The notes under the pieces were generated by a model that saw only the letters and a program-made list of their open reading frames with translations, did not search any database and was not told the origin of the DNA. Shown one piece after another: positions 60,865 to 64,000 of a DNA stretch of 64,000 nucleotides. Source of the DNA: Arcticibacterium luteifluviistationis (GTDB lineage: Bacteria > Bacteroidota > Bacteroidia > Cytophagales > Spirosomataceae). The number at the start of each line of letters is the position of its first letter. The first letter of the stretch is position 1. The translations under genes and the position numbers were made by a program. The stretch covers positions 1,054,001 through 1,118,000 of the forward strand of contig NZ_CP029480.1 of assembly GCF_003258705.1 (NCBI RefSeq), given 5' to 3'.

Positions 60865-62646
60865 ATGGAAAATAAATTATCCAGTGCTATCTCTGAGCTC
60901 GCTTTGAAAGAAGAAAAACGTGCAGCAGAGTTAATCATAGCGAAAAAGGAACTTGTTTTTCAGAATAAAGAGATAAAAAAAAGAGCCTCAGAATTAATAG
61001 AAGCCAACAAAGAGCTTGCTTTCCAAAATGACGAAAAGGAAAAACGGGCCACAGAGTTAGGCATTGCCAACAAAGAACTCGCTTTTCAAAACGATGAAAA
61101 GGAAAAGCGGGCGGCAGAATTAGTTATTGCCAACAAAGAGCTTGCTTTCCAAAACGACGAAAAAGAAAAACGGGCGGCAGAATTAGTTATAGCTAACCAT
61201 GAGCTGGCCTTTCAAAATAACGAAAAGGAAAAACGAGCCACAGAGCTAGGCATTGCCAATAAAGAACTTAATCAATCTCAAAAACTCTTACAGCTTAGCT
61301 TAAAGGAAGCATCGGAGTATAAAGATGCCTTAGACGAAACCACCATAATAGCCATTACAGACCAAAAGGGGATTATAAAAAAAGTAAATAGTAATTTTTG
61401 TAAAATCTCTAAATACACAGAAGAAGAGTTAATTGGACAAGACCACAAGATTCTTAATTCAGGCTATCACTCCAAAGCCTTTATACATGATTTATGGAAA
61501 ACTATTGCCAAGGGAAAAACATGGAAAGGTGAATTTAAAAACAAAGCCAAAGACGGCACTTTCTATTGGGTAGACACCACTATAGTTCCCTTTCTCAATA
61601 AAGAAAACAAACCTTATCAATATCTGGCCATAAGAGTAGATATCACCCAACGTAAAGCATCGGAAGAAGATTTAAAAAGTGCGAACATAGATCTTGTTTT
61701 TCAAAACGAAGAGAAAGAGAAGCGGGCGGCAGAATTGGGTATTGCCAACAAAAAACTTGCCTTTGAAAACGAAGAAAAGGAAAAACGTGCCGCTGAGTTG
61801 GGCGTTGCTAACAAAGAACTGGCTTTTGAAAACGAAGAGAAGGGAAAACGAGCTGCAGAGTTAATTGTGGCTAATAAGGAACTGGTTTTTCAAAATGAGG
61901 AAAAGGAAAAACGTGCCGCTGAGCTAACCAGTGCCAATAAAGAACTAGAGTCATTCACATATATCTCAAGCCACGACTTGCAGGAGCCATTAAGAAAAAT
62001 ACAAATTTTCGCTTCACGCCTTCTTTCTGACGAATCTCAGAATTTGTCTGATAAAGGCAAACGGCATGTTACAGGAATGCACGACGCCGCCAACCGTATG
62101 CAAGTCCTGATTACTGATTTACTTGCCTACTCGCGTACAACTACTTTAGAAAGGAAATTTGAGTCTACCGACCTTAACACTATAATAGCATCTGTACTAA
62201 GTGACTTCTCTGAAACCATTGCCGAAAAAAATGCAATTGTACATGTTGGTCATATGTGCCATGCTCTTATTATTCCTTTTCAGTTTCGTCAACTCATGCA
62301 TAACGTCATTGGCAACGCACTTAAATTTTCTCAAGCCGATTTGCCACCGCTTATAAGCATAGAAAGTAGCATCTTAAAAGGCAACAAGGTGGAAAATCAA
62401 AACCTTTTACCCGATAAAGACTATTGCCACATTACTATTACCGACAATGGCATTGGCTTTGAGCCGCGTTACAAAGACCACATCTTTGAACTATTTAAAC
62501 GCCTTCACGATAAAGAAAAGATATCTGGCACGGGAATAGGACTGACCATCGTAAAAAAAATAGTTGAGAATCATCATGGTATAATTACAGCTACAAGCGA
62601 ACTAAACAAAGGAGCAACTTTTGATATTTATATTCCCGCGAGTTGA
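60865..62646 (+). CDS. Soluble PAS histidine kinase with tandem 21-residue coiled-coil repeats
   Basis: A 593-residue sensor kinase with no membrane segment. From residue 19 there are six units of exactly 21 residues (first Arg of RAAEL at 19, 40, 61, 82, 103, 124), each about EKRAAELVIANKELAFQND. A PAS/PAC domain follows at about 150-262. Four more 21-residue units (287, 308, 329, 350) run straight into the HisKA helix with His370 in YISSHDLQEPLRK. The ATPase domain has ITDNGIGFEPRY and GTGIGLTIVKKI. Twenty-one is three heptads, so the units make continuous signalling coiled coils. It is co-transcribed with the response regulator. Confidence 0.95.
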   Translation: MENKLSSAISELALKEEKRAAELIIAKKELVFQNKEIKKRASELIEANKELAFQNDEKEKRATELGIANKELAFQNDEKEKRAAELVIANKELAFQNDEKEKRAAELVIANHELAFQNNEKEKRATELGIANKELNQSQKLLQLSLKEASEYKDALDETTIIAITDQKGIIKKVNSNFCKISKYTEEELIGQDHKILNSGYHSKAFIHDLWKTIAKGKTWKGEFKNKAKDGTFYWVDTTIVPFLNKENKPYQYLAIRVDITQRKASEEDLKSANIDLVFQNEEKEKRAAELGIANKKLAFENEEKEKRAAELGVANKELAFENEEKGKRAAELIVANKELVFQNEEKEKRAAELTSANKELESFTYISSHDLQEPLRKIQIFASRLLSDESQNLSDKGKRHVTGMHDAANRMQVLITDLLAYSRTTTLERKFESTDLNTIIASVLSDFSETIAEKNAIVHVGHMCHALIIPFQFRQLMHNVIGNALKFSQADLPPLISIESSILKGNKVENQNLLPDKDYCHITITDNGIGFEPRYKDHIFELFKRLHDKEKISGTGIGLTIVKKIVENHHGIITATSELNKGATFDIYIPAS

Positions 62647-62887
62647 CAGTTATACTTGAGAATCTATTTTTAGCACAAAAGGCTCTGGCAGCAATGCTTT
62701 ACCACATACAAAAACGTTCATTTATAAGTCTGTATACTTCCCTAAGTAAACCTTAGCTCAAAGAATAAATACCACTATTGGCCGTAATATTACGCTAAAG
62801 TTTCAACAAAACCCTCCCACGTCTACTCCTACTTTATATAATTCCAAATTTAGTTTTTGAATCTCAAATATGATTCTATCTTTCATT

Positions 62888-63907
62888 ATGAAATTGAATA
62901 CGCTAGTTTATCTATTCTTGGTGGCAGTTTTGTTTGGCTGCGAGAGTGAAAACAAAACCAAAGAATTTTCTGGAAATCCTATTGTCGAAGGCTGGTACGC
63001 CGACCCTGAGGGCGTTATTTTTGGTGATGAATATTGGATATACCCTACTTTCTCTGCCAAATATGAAGACCAACTATTCCTTGATGCTTTCTCTTCTAAA
63101 GATTTAGTAAACTGGACAAAACACGAAAAAATCATTGATACCACTGTGATAAAATGGGCGAGACAAGCAGTTTGGGCTCCTTCTATCATAGAAAAAGAAA
63201 ATAAGTATTATCTATTCTTCTCTGCCAACGATGTACAAAGGCCCAGCAGAGGAGCGTCTTTTGACCCAAATAACGACATCAATCATTTTGGAGGCATTGG
63301 CATAGCCGTGGCAGACTCTCCCAAAGGCCCTTTTAAAGACTATATCGGCAAGCCCTTAATTTCCGATTTCTATAATGATGCTCAGCCTATTGACCAGTTT
63401 GTCTATAAAGATGATGACGGCACTTATTACCTTTTTTATGGTGGATGGAAACATTGCAATGTGGGTAAACTAAATGCTGATTTCACAGGATTTATCCCAT
63501 GGGAAGATGGTTCTCTTTTTAAAGAAATCACGCCAGAAGGCTATGTAGAAGGCCCATTTATGTTTAAAAGAAACGAAAAATATTACTTCATGTGGTCTGA
63601 AGGCAGCTGGGGAAATGACACCTATCACGTTTCTTACGCCATGGCAGATAAAGTGACTGGCCCCTACAATAAAATCGGGACTATTTTAGAATCTGACACC
63701 ACCATAGCCACCGGAGCAGGGCATCACTCTGTTATGCATCCTGAAAACACGGAGAAATACTACATGGTTTACCATAGAAGACCCATCCCGAATGAAGGAC
63801 GAAACCACCGTGTTACCTGTATTGACGAGATGTATTTTAATGAAGATGGCACTATAAAACCTGTCAAAATAACTAATGAGGGGGTTGAGGCTCATTTGCT
63901 ACCTTGA
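62888..63907 (+). CDS. GH43-family glycosidase lipoprotein
   Basis: I use the ATG at 62888, which gives a lipoprotein signal (MKLNTLVYLFLVAVLFGC); the longer frame adds six residues. The five-bladed propeller has the GH43 triad: base Asp39 in WYADPEGV, Asp169 in QPIDQFVYKDDDG, and acid Glu221 in GYVEGPFMFKR. GHHSVMHPE near the end gives the calcium-site histidine. Substrates of the family are arabinose- or xylose-containing glycans. Length 339 is a single-domain member. It is a lone gene at the end of the window. Confidence 0.92.
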   Translation: MKLNTLVYLFLVAVLFGCESENKTKEFSGNPIVEGWYADPEGVIFGDEYWIYPTFSAKYEDQLFLDAFSSKDLVNWTKHEKIIDTTVIKWARQAVWAPSIIEKENKYYLFFSANDVQRPSRGASFDPNNDINHFGGIGIAVADSPKGPFKDYIGKPLISDFYNDAQPIDQFVYKDDDGTYYLFYGGWKHCNVGKLNADFTGFIPWEDGSLFKEITPEGYVEGPFMFKRNEKYYFMWSEGSWGNDTYHVSYAMADKVTGPYNKIGTILESDTTIATGAGHHSVMHPENTEKYYMVYHRRPIPNEGRNHRVTCIDEMYFNEDGTIKPVKITNEGVEAHLLP

Positions 63908-63940
63908 CAAAATGAATCAGTGGTGGAGTTTAGATAAGCT

Positions 63941-63982
63941 TATTGATTTTGATACAATCCCGAGACCCTATCAAAATCAATA
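63941..63982. repeat. Perfect 14-bp inverted repeat
   Basis: TATTGATTTTGATA at 63941-63954 is the exact reverse complement of TATCAAAATCAATA at 63969-63982, with a 14-nt loop CAATCCCGAGACCC. It lies 33 bp after the GH43 stop. There is no T-run, so it is either a terminator for GH43 or an operator for a gene beyond the window. Confidence 0.6.
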
Positions 63983-64000
63983 GCATCATTAATTTCAAAG

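Noticed and set aside
60919-61270. Tandem DNA repeats of about 63 bp resembling a direct-repeat array
   Set aside because: They are coding repeats of the kinase coiled coil, without unique spacers, so not a CRISPR array.
63940-63999. Minus-strand partial frame at the window end (FEINDAIDFDRV...)
   Set aside because: Only 19 codons and it passes through a perfect inverted repeat; not enough to call a gene.

Overview
The window is AT-rich chromosomal DNA from a member of the Bacteroidota, most likely a Cytophagales-type, carbohydrate-degrading, aquatic or marine organism. This is inferred from the protein families (Wzi capsule protein, DUF4838, BNR_4, GH95, GH78, TonB_C fragments, RAYT) and from promoters of the Bacteroidota type (-33 TTG, -7 TAnnTTTG). 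No rRNA, tRNA, CRISPR array or intact prophage was seen. One RAYT gene is the only transposase-like gene. No SusC/SusD pair is visible, so the glycan enzymes are dispersed rather than in a classical PUL.

Layout. 0-4.4 kb: tail of a membrane transporter, a small zinc-ribbon protein, a frame-disrupted membrane protein, and a UvrD-type helicase with an unusual repeat tail. 4.4-13 kb: glycan block (GH5, translationally overlapping GH78 rhamnosidase, M28 lipoprotein peptidase, beta-propeller glycosidase, BNR_4 protein). 13-32 kb: mixed housekeeping and small envelope genes (two-cupin protein, FabV, amidase, DUF2306, DUF1003, DTW tRNA-modifying enzyme, hydrolase, DUF4838, NhaD, racemase, QorB-like SDR), broken up by several decayed gene fragments. 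32-46 kb: large secreted putative glycosidases, quinone oxidoreductase, TrpB, HigBA, an S74 endosialidase-chaperone protein and a GH95 fucosidase. 46-54 kb: conserved core (PDH E2, LepA, Wzi, DUF819, alpha/beta hydrolase). 54-60 kb: a REP-repeat island around a RAYT gene, with small hypothetical genes, a GDPD, a hemerythrin and a phage-type lysozyme. 60-64 kb: a response regulator/hybrid-like histidine kinase pair and a GH43 lipoprotein.

The most interesting material is between genes. Short perfect hairpins with a limited set of stem sequences (GGTC/GACC, CGGTC/GACCG, CGAAG/CTTCG, AGGCC/GGCCT, AGAGTCC/GGACTCT) are combined in different orders across the window. They flank the RAYT gene in inverted order, and in one case one element sits inside the loop of another. 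Longer direct repeats bracket single accessory genes (40-43 kb and 54-58.6 kb), giving a cassette-like look. Separately, two genes (BNR_4 and DUF1003) have left a copy of only their 3-prime end downstream on the same strand. The helicase and the histidine kinase carry exact-period protein repeats (37 and 21 residues). All function assignments are from reading motifs; no database search was run.
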